38,750 nucleotides of DNA from an uncultured Bacteroidota bacterium. Its GTDB lineage: Bacteria; Bacteroidota; Bacteroidia; Chitinophagales; Chitinophagaceae. The stretch lies in NCBI GenBank assembly GCA_946479615.1, contig CAMLGR010000026.1:1-38750 (forward strand), in the 5' to 3' direction. Both the position numbers and the translations under genes were made by a program. The notes below the pieces were generated by a model. It made no database searches. It was not told the origin of the DNA and saw only the letters and a list, made by a program, of their open reading frames with translations. Below, in pieces: positions 26,253 to 33,633 of the stretch (within the stretch, counting starts at the first letter, position 1; each line of letters starts with the position of its first letter).

Positions 26253-26582
26253 CAATATGTGTTAATGCGGTAAAATGCTGGGAATAATAATAGAAAAACT
26301 GCTTTTTTTAGAGGCTATATACTGATAAGACGTGAGATAAATTTGGTGGGACTAAAGCGATCACGATTATTTTGAAAAATCATTTGCATATATTCTAAAC
26401 GAGGGCAATATCAAGGAAATCCGATCATTTGTAGAGCCATTTTTTTCTTTTAACAGTTTGAGGGCCAGGAGGGTGCCAACGGAGCACGAAGGACACGGGG
26501 ACGTTTTAATCAGGGCAGGCAGGATCTTCCTTCACCGGGCAAGCGATATATATTATTTATGGCATCGGAACAAGCAGCAGTA
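26253..26582. other. Gap between sigma and FecR genes, with a possible sigma-tail remnant
   Basis: This 330-bp stretch has no intact gene. On the minus strand near 26430-26475 a short frame reads LALKLLKEKNGSTNDR, which resembles the C-terminus of the adjacent sigma factor (RGLKLLREKTNSKLTG), and the DNA around TTAACAGTTTGAGGGCCA matches TTAACAGCTTAAGGCCA in that gene. It may be a leftover of a duplicated sigma 3' end. Confidence 0.35.
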
Positions 26583-27167
26583 TCAGGCGCAGGTAAGTAT
26601 GAAAGAAAAACCGGTAAGTTTTGAGTTGGTCTTTTCCCTTAACAGCTTAAGGCCACGCGCTCTTTGGTTTTTGACCGTATTGATGGAGGTGTTCATGGCG
26701 GCGGCTGTTTCATTCAATGTTTTTCCTTCGATGAAGAGGTGGGTAAACACCTGTTTGCAACGGGGGGGAAGGGAGTTCAGGGCGGCATAGATCTCCCGGA
26801 CCACTTCTGCCAGGATCATATCCTGCAGCCGGTTGCTGTCCATCGTGTCTTTGAGAAGACCGGCCAGGGCATCGTCATTCTCCTTTGTTTTTTTGGCTTT
26901 GCGGAGGTAATCAAAACAACCGTTGCGTACAGTTGCATAGAGCCAGGATTTGATCTTGCCGGCTTCTTTGAAGTTATCGGCGCGTTCCCATATCTTAATG
27001 AATGATTCTTCGACAATATCTTCCGCGGGAGATTTATCTTTTACGATGCGGAAAGCATAATACAGCAATGAAGGATAAAGGGCATTAAAAAAATAGGAAA
27101 AGCCCTTTTCCTCGCCTCGCTGGAATGAGTCGACGTAGTGTTGTATGTTCTGATCCCCGGGTGCCAC
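26583..27167 (-). CDS. ECF RNA polymerase sigma-70 factor (copy 2, partner of FecR)
   Basis: A 194-residue sigma factor starting at a GTG (MAPGDQNIQHYVDSFQRGEE). Region 2 shows EKGFSYFFNALYPSLLYYAF, SPAEDIVEESFIKIWERADN and IKSWLYATVRNGCFDYLRKA; region 4 shows LNSLPPRCKQVFTHLFIEGK, then a helix-turn-helix TLNETAAAMNTSINTVKNQR. It sits upstream of the complete FecR gene on the same strand and heads the FecR, TlpA, SusC, SusD cluster, so it most likely transcribes that cluster when released. No in-frame ATG is found upstream; the N-terminal length agrees with the two sister sigma factors. Confidence 0.95.
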   Translation of the reverse strand: MAPGDQNIQHYVDSFQRGEEKGFSYFFNALYPSLLYYAFRIVKDKSPAEDIVEESFIKIWERADNFKEAGKIKSWLYATVRNGCFDYLRKAKKTKENDDALAGLLKDTMDSNRLQDMILAEVVREIYAALNSLPPRCKQVFTHLFIEGKTLNETAAAMNTSINTVKNQRARGLKLLREKTNSKLTGFSFILTCA

Positions 27168-27839
27168 AGTTGATTTAAGCCTTTCTTTTTGGAATACCGG
27201 ACCTTAGGACCCTTAATCATAGTACTGTACGTACGTATGTACAAGAAGTCCAGATTTTAAAAAAATTTATAAAAGGATGAGGTTTCGGTTGGCCGGGACC
27301 GATTAGCAATTCATCAACAACTATGGCAAGAGTAAAACAGCTTAGGAGATGAGAATGCTGGCGCGGAATAAAAGTAATTACTAAAGCTTCTATAAACAAA
27401 TACCATTAGTAATTACTTGTTAAAATCCTTCAAAAACATGCTTATCTCCAAATGTTTACTGGCACCATTTCATGATAAAGCCCCGACTTCACATAGTGAA
27501 GTTAGTATATATCATGGTACATAAAATTAAACCGGGTAAGAAAAGAAATGAACAATAGTCGATGAATCACTATGTTACCTGTTTCAAAAATATTAAATAA
27601 CTGGGTAGATCGGGCTATTACGATGGATAGAAAATAACGTTTAAAAAATGTTTTTTCCTGACAGGTTTGCCTGAAAAAAATCTTATTGTTTTTGACATAA
27701 TTTTTTTTGTTATGTAATGAGGAGTGTTAAGAGTTTGGGGCATTGGTTATATTGTGCTGGTAAGGGAACACGGATTGGACAGATGTAATGCGATTAAATT
27801 TTCTTGGGGCCATTCGTCTTAAAATCATTTTATAGTTCC
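27168..27839. promoter_or_regulatory. Long AT-rich intergenic region upstream of the sigma-FecR operon, with twin palindromes
   Basis: A 672-bp region without a gene. Two exact copies of the 10-bp palindrome AGTAATTACT lie at 27373-27382 and 27408-27417, 35 bp apart, about 205-250 bp before the sigma start. A hairpin ACTTCAC-ATA-GTGAAGT occurs at 27488-27504, and a GTAC-rich stretch (GTACTGTACGTACGTATGTAC) lies at 27222-27242, about 55-75 bp upstream of the sigma start. These could be regulator sites; the XRE-type regulator at 27840-28199 is the nearest candidate. Confidence 0.45.
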
Positions 27840-28199
27840 TTATTCGCCCGCCAGGAATGGTTCCATCTTCACTATTTCGTAAACCGCCTTGCTCCCGGAT
27901 TTGTTGCGCCGGGCCTTGAATGTAACTTTTACCAGGTCATGCGTCAATACTTTTTCCGGTAACAGATCGCGCGGCGAGCAATGCAACACACGGGCCAGCA
28001 GGTTCAAATGCCTGATGCTATACTTGGCGCGTTGGCGCGGGTTTTCTACTTTCGAGATCAATCCTTCTGCAAAATTCAACAGGATAGCCAGGTTGACCTG
28101 GGAAATATTCTTTGTGGTACGTATCTCCTTTACCTTATTAATAATAAAAAGGTCAAGTTCAGATATGACAACATTGAATAGTTCATCTTTCTTTCGCAT
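27840..28199 (-). CDS. XRE-family helix-turn-helix transcriptional regulator
   Basis: A 119-residue protein. Residues about 18-78 fit the Cro/CI (HTH-XRE) fold: INKVKEIRTTKNISQVNLAI, then LLNFAEGLISKVENPRQRAKY and LNLLARVLHCSPRDLLPE. The C-terminal 35 residues (VKVTFKARRNKSGSKAVYEI and following) form a short basic beta-like tail that may be a dimer or ligand part. Such small regulators in Bacteroidota often act locally. It points toward the sigma-FecR cluster and precedes the palindrome-bearing gap, so it may control that cluster or itself; this is inferred from position. Confidence 0.88.
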   Translation of the reverse strand: MRKKDELFNVVISELDLFIINKVKEIRTTKNISQVNLAILLNFAEGLISKVENPRQRAKYSIRHLNLLARVLHCSPRDLLPEKVLTHDLVKVTFKARRNKSGSKAVYEIVKMEPFLAGE

Positions 28200-28528
28200 A
28201 TCCCCTTTCTCTTCTCTTCGCGATGCTGCAAGGAATGATTTATTAAAATCTCATACACATGTACTTGTGGATGTTAGGGATAAATTGCAGGGAAGATCGT
28301 TATACATGCAGGCTTGCATGCGGGGAGACAATCATTGTTCTTTTGTTGCCAGTCAGCGGTGTTCAACGGTAAAAGATATACCAGAATGGTTGGCTGCGGG
28401 GAGGTGGCAGCATTGAAAATTAATTCCAGGATTCAATCCGGGAACCGGGTTCTTCCGTAAATATTCTGTACCACCTGTAAATTCCATTCCAAGGAAGACG
28501 TATTATTATTGACTTCACAAACCTGGGA
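28200..28528. other. Divergent intergenic region between XRE regulator and sigma factor copy 3
   Basis: A 329-bp gap with divergent genes on either side. It holds a short inverted repeat CATGCAGGCTTGCATG near 28305 that could be an operator, and no convincing gene. A plus-strand frame ending at 28416 is mainly the antisense of the XRE gene. Confidence 0.4.
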
Positions 28529-29068
28529 ATGGAGAGTATACAGATCTATACCGATTCGTTTCAGCGAGGCGAAGAAAAAGGATTCACTTACTTTTTCAAA
28601 TCCCTGTTTCCTGCTCTCCTGTTCTATTCCTTTAAAATTACAAACAATAAAGAAGCAGCAGACGAGATCACCGAGAATTCCTTTATTAAAATATGGAAAT
28701 GCCATGAATTATTCGGTCATCATGAGCGTATCAGCTCATGGTTATATGCTACTGTGCAAAACGACAGCATTACCTGGTTAAAAGAACGGGATCAACCTGC
28801 TTCATCACCGTGTGATCCTGTTAAAAATATGGATAACGATGAAGGGCTATTGTTTGACAATTGCATGATCAATGTACAACTGGCACATGAACTATATCGC
28901 TTATTACAAACACTTCCTCCGCGCTGCCGCCAGGTAGTTGATCTCCATTTTTTACAGGGAAAGACATTGAAAGAAATTGCGGTACAATTGAAGATGCCTT
29001 TTAAAGCCATTAATAACCAGCGGATGAAAGGGATGAAGTTATTAAGAGTTGTTCCAGGAGAAAATTAA
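28529..29068 (+). CDS. ECF RNA polymerase sigma-70 factor (copy 3)
   Basis: A 179-residue sigma factor, the shortest of the three. Region 2: YTDSFQRGEEKGFTYFFKSL, AADEITENSFIKIWKCHELF and ISSWLYATVQNDSITWLKER. Region 4: LQTLPPRCRQVVDLHFLQGK, then TLKEIAVQLKMPFKAINNQR. Compared with its sisters, the recognition helix is changed: MPFKAINNQRMKG replaces the more usual STSTVKNQKARG, and the D/E-I-V-E motif becomes EITENS, so promoter choice may differ. It is followed after 224 bp by a FecR-like protein lacking a membrane helix, on the same strand. No SusC partner is present. Confidence 0.9.
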   Translation: MESIQIYTDSFQRGEEKGFTYFFKSLFPALLFYSFKITNNKEAADEITENSFIKIWKCHELFGHHERISSWLYATVQNDSITWLKERDQPASSPCDPVKNMDNDEGLLFDNCMINVQLAHELYRLLQTLPPRCRQVVDLHFLQGKTLKEIAVQLKMPFKAINNQRMKGMKLLRVVPGEN

Positions 29069-29292
29069 CCCTCCTGGAAAATAATTCTTCATCATGGAAT
29101 TTCACCTGTAAAAAAGGATATTCCACAGAAGGCTACAGGGATAAGAAGCGTCCAGGGAGACGATACGTCCTGGTTGCTCAACATTCTTTCTATTGTTTAG
29201 TACAATTACCCTTCCTGCCGGTCTTACTATATAGCCCGGCCTATTTGCAGGTTCCCAGCACCTATTTGAAACACTAACCGTAATTCGTTCTT

Positions 29293-29766
29293 ATGTACCG
29301 CCTCCCTAAAAAGATTGCCGGGTCCTCCACCGACAAAATAATACTGATGATGGCAACGCACCTGTTGCACTCATCCCGGCCGCCGGTTTCCGGCGGATTA
29401 AAGAAATGGCTGGACAGTGATGAAAGAAACCAGCAGTTATTTAAGGACCTTATTGCCCGGAAAGGAATGCAAAAAGGATTGCAATGGCATAAAGCGATCA
29501 GCAGTTCCCAAAGCATTAAAAAAACAGAGCATCGTTTGTTCCTGAAAGCGGACCGTGCACGAAAAGAAAAGAAGAAAGGGAACCGCATCGACAAGGATGA
29601 AAGATTGCGAAAGAAGAACGTCAATTTCAATATCCCTCCCCTGTTAAGTTTAGCAGTAAAAAATAAAAAGCCGCAACACCCCGTCAGTATGCCGGCTTTT
29701 TATTTCTTATTTCATTTACCTGGAAGCCGCCGCATCAACTCCTACCCCCGTTTTCGGGTCGCGTGA
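29293..29766 (+). CDS. Degenerate stand-alone FecR N-domain-like protein without membrane helix (copy 3)
   Basis: A 157-residue frame. Residues about 35-75 resemble the FecR N-terminal domain: GLKKWLDSDERNQQLFKDLI, then ARKGMQKGLQWHKAI, matching the W-x-x-SD-x-N-x-x-LF-x-x-L core of the other copies. The part after residue 80 is very basic (ADRARKEKKKGNRIDKDERL), and no hydrophobic helix follows. The last 35 or so codons run through a hairpin terminator and overlap the end of the convergent gene by 51 bp, so this tail is probably not selected as protein, and the true C-terminus may be shorter by ancestral frameshift. Located just after sigma copy 3, its probable partner. Confidence 0.6.
   Translation: MYRLPKKIAGSSTDKIILMMATHLLHSSRPPVSGGLKKWLDSDERNQQLFKDLIARKGMQKGLQWHKAISSSQSIKKTEHRLFLKADRARKEKKKGNRIDKDERLRKKNVNFNIPPLLSLAVKNKKPQHPVSMPAFYFLFHLPGSRRINSYPRFRVA
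29661..29705. terminator. Bidirectional hairpin terminator inside the end of the FecR-like frame
   Basis: Arms AAATAAAAAGCCG (29661-29673) and CGGCTTTTTATTT (29693-29705) form a 13-bp perfect stem with a 19-nt loop, and T tracts on both sides. It is 11 bp beyond the stop of the minus-strand MG2/plug gene and inside the last third of the plus-strand FecR-like frame. Confidence 0.75.
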
Positions 29767-31806
29767 AATGATCCTTTCGAAATGATACAGTTCGCCATCC
29801 AGGCCGATGCCTTCCACGGTGACTTTAAATTTTCTTGTAAAATCATTGTTGGTGAACGAGATGCGGTTCTGCCCGGAATGAGCCAGGGGATCCCAATAGA
29901 GAGCGATGCGGTTATCGGGTCCTTTATAGTCTGCTGCTGCCGGGAATAAAGGTTTATCATACCCGATGATCTGTACTTTATTCAATCCCTCGAAAAGGTT
30001 ATCGAGATCCTTTCCTTTTTTGGTATAGACCGCCAGCGCCGGTTTTACTTCACCGGATGGTGTTTTATATTTTCCTATGATCTTGACATAACCCAATAAG
30101 TTAGGACCAAACCGGTACCTGTTCAATTCAGAGACAGCAACGGCTCTTTCGTCCACAAAGAGCAAAGGATCTTCACCAAGGTATTTCAGATCGATCCGCG
30201 GACCGGAAGAAGAAAAGGTAAACGCGGGCAGGTTGTTTTTCAGGTAAGAGAAAAAGTCAAAGGCCTTGAAAGCATTCCTGAGATCGATGGAAAAATCGGC
30301 TGTTCCATTAAACGGGCCCGAGGTATAATTCTTTTCGAGTTTATTACTGCTTCCTTTTTTTGAAACGATAAAATCCCTGCGCAGTTTAGGATCGGGTGTT
30401 TCCAATGCATTTCCTTTTTTCAGGTAAATGGAAACCCCACCCTGCATCAATGTACCCATGACAAAAGGAGGAGGAAATATTTTGACAAAGGCAATATCGT
30501 AGAGATTGATATTTCTGATCACGTCGAAAGGAGTTTCCACTTCATTTAAAAAGAACAGGAGGTTTTGTTTATGGTAGGTGAGCCCGGCTTCCTGTCCTTT
30601 TGCATCTATATTCAATTCCACGCCCGGCATCCGGCTGCTTAAATACTGGAGTAAGCTAATACCGGGTGTATAATCGTTGACCATATCGAAGCTGCGGGCA
30701 TCTATACCACCCCGAAAACCACCGGTGGGATATTCTTCCTCCATCTTTTCGACGACTGTTTTTTGCCTGGCTGTCACTACTACTTCTTTTAATGTTTTGA
30801 TATAATCGAGGTGCAGCTCATATTTTTTCATCGATACTTTTATCAATGGTGTTTTCTGGAGCCCCGTCCTTACTCCATACTGGTATCGGTTCTGGTCAGG
30901 CGAAAAGCGGGGAATATCCATTCTTCTATCGAGCTGCAGGGTTACATCCTTGGATCTTGTTTCTTTATCTTCTACCTGGAACATTACCGTTGCTGTATCA
31001 TAAAAAAGAAAATTCTTCAATTCAAACCGGCCGGTGGAATCGATGGGTATTATTTTGAACGCATTGGATGAATCGCGGGTGGTAATGAAAAGTAAAAGAT
31101 TCTTATTCCGGATGATCTCGTTGTTCGATAATTTACGGGCATACCCGGCAAAGGTTATATAATTGGAATCGGGGGTAAGTGAAGCAGTCTTGCCAGCTTC
31201 GGGGATGTTATTGGATATACTATTCCCGATCGATACAGGACTGCTGTCTACTTCAGCATCTGTCACAGAAACGGAAAGGGTAGCAACGGAATCTTTTACG
31301 GTAAGGTTCCAAAGATTATTGCCTTTATTGGCATTATTAAATACAGTTGTATCGATATCGACGGAAAGGTTCCTGACCTCTTTGCCGGTAGTTCTGAACT
31401 CACTGACAATAGTGGCGCTGTCTTTTTGGGCATCGATGACGGTAAAGGGTACATAAAAAGCGCGGTCATCGAAATCGTTTTGCCAGCGGGTATAGGCCCT
31501 GACATAATAGATATCAGCGCTGGCATTGACAGGTACTTCGAGCTGCCCGATGGTAATACCGGAGAATAAGGGAAACATTTTACTTGTCAGCAGGTACCCT
31601 GTTTTATCATACATATCAACATACAGCGAGGTGGAGTTTCTCGTCAGTGTGTTGCCTTCCATCACATAGGCTTTGAACCAGAGAGTGTCGCCGGATAGAC
31701 AAATGGTCTTATCAAAATGCAAATACACATTTTCAGGAACAGGGCTTTTTTGAGAGAATAATTTGCCCGGGATCATTAAACTTAACAGCAATAGGAATTT
31801 GCTCAT
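29716..31806 (-). CDS. MG2-like/TonB-plug surface protein
   Basis: A 696-residue exported protein. Signal peptide at residues 1-18 (cleavage near LFSQKS). The N-terminal part carries the MG2-like signature common in Bacteroidota: NVYLHFDKTICLSGDTLWFK, then a Y-x-D-M-Y-D-K-T-G-Y strand, and IYYVRAYTRWQND. The middle region has repeated beta-strand segments, and from about residue 340 there is a TonB-plug-like stretch: LKEVVVTARQKTVVEK, GGIDARSFDMVNDYTPGISL, LLQYLSSRMPGVELN. The C-terminus is short compared with most relatives, which are often 800 or more residues. Such proteins carry both protease-inhibitor-like and plug domains without a barrel; function is unclear, perhaps surface assembly. 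It is possibly preceded by a short frame ending directly at its ATG. Confidence 0.82.
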   Translation of the reverse strand: MSKFLLLLSLMIPGKLFSQKSPVPENVYLHFDKTICLSGDTLWFKAYVMEGNTLTRNSTSLYVDMYDKTGYLLTSKMFPLFSGITIGQLEVPVNASADIYYVRAYTRWQNDFDDRAFYVPFTVIDAQKDSATIVSEFRTTGKEVRNLSVDIDTTVFNNANKGNNLWNLTVKDSVATLSVSVTDAEVDSSPVSIGNSISNNIPEAGKTASLTPDSNYITFAGYARKLSNNEIIRNKNLLLFITTRDSSNAFKIIPIDSTGRFELKNFLFYDTATVMFQVEDKETRSKDVTLQLDRRMDIPRFSPDQNRYQYGVRTGLQKTPLIKVSMKKYELHLDYIKTLKEVVVTARQKTVVEKMEEEYPTGGFRGGIDARSFDMVNDYTPGISLLQYLSSRMPGVELNIDAKGQEAGLTYHKQNLLFFLNEVETPFDVIRNINLYDIAFVKIFPPPFVMGTLMQGGVSIYLKKGNALETPDPKLRRDFIVSKKGSSNKLEKNYTSGPFNGTADFSIDLRNAFKAFDFFSYLKNNLPAFTFSSSGPRIDLKYLGEDPLLFVDERAVAVSELNRYRFGPNLLGYVKIIGKYKTPSGEVKPALAVYTKKGKDLDNLFEGLNKVQIIGYDKPLFPAAADYKGPDNRIALYWDPLAHSGQNRISFTNNDFTRKFKVTVEGIGLDGELYHFERIISRDPKTGVGVDAAASR

Positions 31807-32184
31807 TTAAATGGATTTAGCATCAATAAATGATGGCAAATGATCGAATGAAAAAGATTCATTACCGGGTTTTGCCAGATTAGAAAATTGGGGTTTATTT
31901 CTTTGTAGTAATATCGCTTTGTACCGAAGGGGAGAAGTAAACCAGGTTACATCCAATAACAGATATTTCGGAATGAATCGTTTTAAACAGCTTATGTATG
32001 ATATTGCTGATATCGATGGCAATAAAACACATATAGACAGGTATTTCTTTGCACTGAGATAAGATATGAAGTAAACAATAATGCCTAATGTTCGTTCGTA
32101 AAAAAATGATGGAGAGTAAGCTTTATTCCATATATATACAGATATGAAGAGGATGGCCGGGAAAAGAAGTTCTTTGCTTGTCAT
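31807..32184 (-). CDS. Possible small membrane protein (weak candidate)
   Basis: A 125-codon frame with TAA directly adjacent to the ATG of the MG2/plug gene. The N-terminal 80 residues are hydrophobic in three blocks (LLFPAILFISVYIW, IIVYFISYL and SICVLLPSISAISYI), followed by a more polar tail. The tight junction to the next gene would fit an operon. Against it, there is no family resemblance, the residue make-up could come from AT-rich non-coding DNA, and codon use is poor. I keep it as a low-confidence gene. Confidence 0.28.
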   Translation of the reverse strand: MTSKELLFPAILFISVYIWNKAYSPSFFYERTLGIIVYFISYLSAKKYLSICVLLPSISAISYISCLKRFIPKYLLLDVTWFTSPLRYKAILLQRNKPQFSNLAKPGNESFSFDHLPSFIDAKSI

Positions 32185-32727
32185 AAATGTGAAACCGGAT
32201 AAGGTTAAGGATATAACATAATTATTGGCAGGCAGGACTAAGTGTATTCATAAAAATGTCATTTTTTTATATGACAATCGGTTATTACCTTTAACGGGTA
32301 TGGCTACTTTCGATCTATCATTCCCCGCGTAAAGCCAACGATCTTCCCTGTATCACCGATACCTGTTTCCCAATCAGCCTGTACATTTTTTAGTGTTTTA
32401 TGATGACCATCATTGAGAGATTCTTATAGGGATGAATAGTATTGCAGGGAGTGCGTATGTTCCCCGGGTTTATAAGACTGTTATTGCCACGGATACATGG
32501 ATGTTCACCTGCGGCGAATCATAAATATATTTCCAGTTTTATTTTCGTGCTTTGCCAATAAAATCAGTTGCCGACCTGATCTTCGCAACCTTCTTTTACT
32601 GTGAATTATAAACAGGCATCTCCCCTCCAGGAGATGCTGGATGGGAGATTGGGTGTGACCGTCCAAAAACGTATATTGTATATGACACTGCGATAGAACC
32701 TGTCGCAGCCAGGAAATCAAAAAAGAG

Positions 32728-32849
32728 AACCGGGGTCATAAAGACAGGTGGCTTTCATACCTGTCCACAGCCTGGTTGCTGCTAACCCTCGATAAAGACA
32801 TTGATGCTATAGCAGCTGTACCCGTAGATACGGGAACCTGACCCCGGTT
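32728..32849. repeat. Candidate structured RNA or REP-like palindromic element
   Basis: The outer 11-bp perfect stem AACCGGGGTCA/TGACCCCGGTT encloses about 100 nt with three further stems: GACAGGT/ACCTGTC, GCTGCT/AGCAGC and CCCGT/ACGGG. On the minus strand the outer stem is followed by CTCTTTTTTG, a terminator-like tail. It could be a small RNA, or a REP-type element, which often carries GGGGTCA-like arms. I recognise no known riboswitch class. Confidence 0.4.
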
Positions 32850-32988
32850 GGAAGATTTCTTTGCGTCATAAAGATGCAACGGGAAGTAAGTGATTCCAAA
32901 TCAAATGATTTTGCAGTGGGGAGTAAGTGTTTTCCAAGCGGGAAGAGGCTTTACAAGAGGAAGGCTGAAGAGGAAGTAAGAAGTATTA

Positions 32989-33061
32989 AATTAAGAATTA
33001 TGAGTTATGAATTATGAATGACAGTCGTCCATTCATAATTCATAACTCATAATTCTTAATT
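32989..33061 (-). terminator. Long AT-rich hairpin, likely terminator of the cysteine-pair protein gene
   Basis: Perfect 32-bp arms at 32989-33020 and 33030-33061, built of repeats of the word ATTATGA/GTTATGA, with a 9-nt loop (GACGACTGT on the minus strand). It begins 8 bp after the stop of the minus-strand gene at 33069. This is an unusually long stem for an intrinsic terminator and may be a repeated genomic element. Confidence 0.8.
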
Positions 33062-33068
33062 CTTGCCG

Positions 33069-33485
33069 TTACATGGAGTTTACGATATAGTAGAAGTATT
33101 TGCCGGTGGGAATGTATTTGTCAACGAAGTAACGGCCGGAAGAGATATCAAGAAAAGTATGCGTACCTGCAATGATGGTAACTTCTTTTTTTAATTTTCT
33201 CGTATGGTCTTTATCGAGCCAGGTATCACGGATATCAACGATAAGCTGGCAGGCTTCCTGGTTACCGGGCGCGCAACTAAGCCGGTCAGGGTCGTCATAC
33301 ATTTTATAGAATGTCCAGTTGGAAATGTTTTGCACATCTGCCGAGGCAGATCTTTTGAAGGGTTCTATATTAAATACACAATATTGATAATGGCAGGAAT
33401 CTTTTTTTATAAACTGGCTATGTGCATTCAGGGAAAAAATGCAGGCAACTGCAATGCCTATCGCGCGCCGGAGATAGCTTTTCAT
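33069..33485 (-). CDS. Small secreted cysteine-pair protein (copy 5)
   Basis: A 138-residue protein with signal peptide (MKSYLRRAIGIAVACIFSLNAHSQ) and mature region containing Cys31, Cys36, Cys71 and Cys79. The last pair reads LSCAPGNQEACQLIVDI, C-x7-C-Q-L-I, matching the C-x(7-9)-C-[EQ]-[IL] motif of the other four copies, and a NWTFYKMY stretch precedes it as in the family (W then hydrophobics). It is more diverged: the SSFTK leader and the aromatic TFYIFTY block are missing. It follows an AraC-type regulator gene on the same strand after 148 bp, with no MauE-like gene beside it. Confidence 0.75.
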   Translation of the reverse strand: MKSYLRRAIGIAVACIFSLNAHSQFIKKDSCHYQYCVFNIEPFKRSASADVQNISNWTFYKMYDDPDRLSCAPGNQEACQLIVDIRDTWLDKDHTRKLKKEVTIIAGTHTFLDISSGRYFVDKYIPTGKYFYYIVNSM

Positions 33486-33633
33486 AAAAAAGGTTTAATG
33501 GTTAATGGCCGAGCGCAAAACTCGTCTGGGGTATCAAAGATGGAGTAAAGGAAATCAAGCCAGCAGGTAAAGATGTTTGAGAGTGGCAGGAATAATTGCT
33601 GAAATGGGAGCGTTTATTTGATACCCGGAGAAG

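Larger units (their letters stand above)
32185..33068. other. Non-coding stretch with several hairpins
   Basis: No convincing gene in 884 bp. Notable structures are: a GC-rich 8-bp hairpin GCATCTCC/GGAGATGC at 32616-32637; an 11-bp long-range inverted repeat (AACCGGGGTCA at 32728-32738 and TGACCCCGGTT at 32839-32849) that encloses smaller hairpins GACAGGT/ACCTGTC at 32743-32765 and CCCGT/ACGGG at 32821-32834; and the long terminator at 32989-33061. The 32728-32849 part could fold as a closed multi-branch RNA, discussed as a finding. Confidence 0.5.

Noticed and set aside
25728..26273. Plus-strand frame of 181 codons opposite the FecR N-terminus
   Set aside because: Antisense shadow of the FecR sigma-binding domain and membrane helix; no independent start or family resemblance.
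27889..28416. Plus-strand frame of 175 codons
   Set aside because: Covers the XRE regulator gene in antisense; the regulator has a clear helix-turn-helix and this frame has nothing recognisable.
32505..32720. 71-codon minus-strand frame in the long gap
   Set aside because: Sequence overlaps the GC-rich hairpin and looks like translated structured non-coding DNA; no motif or signal peptide.
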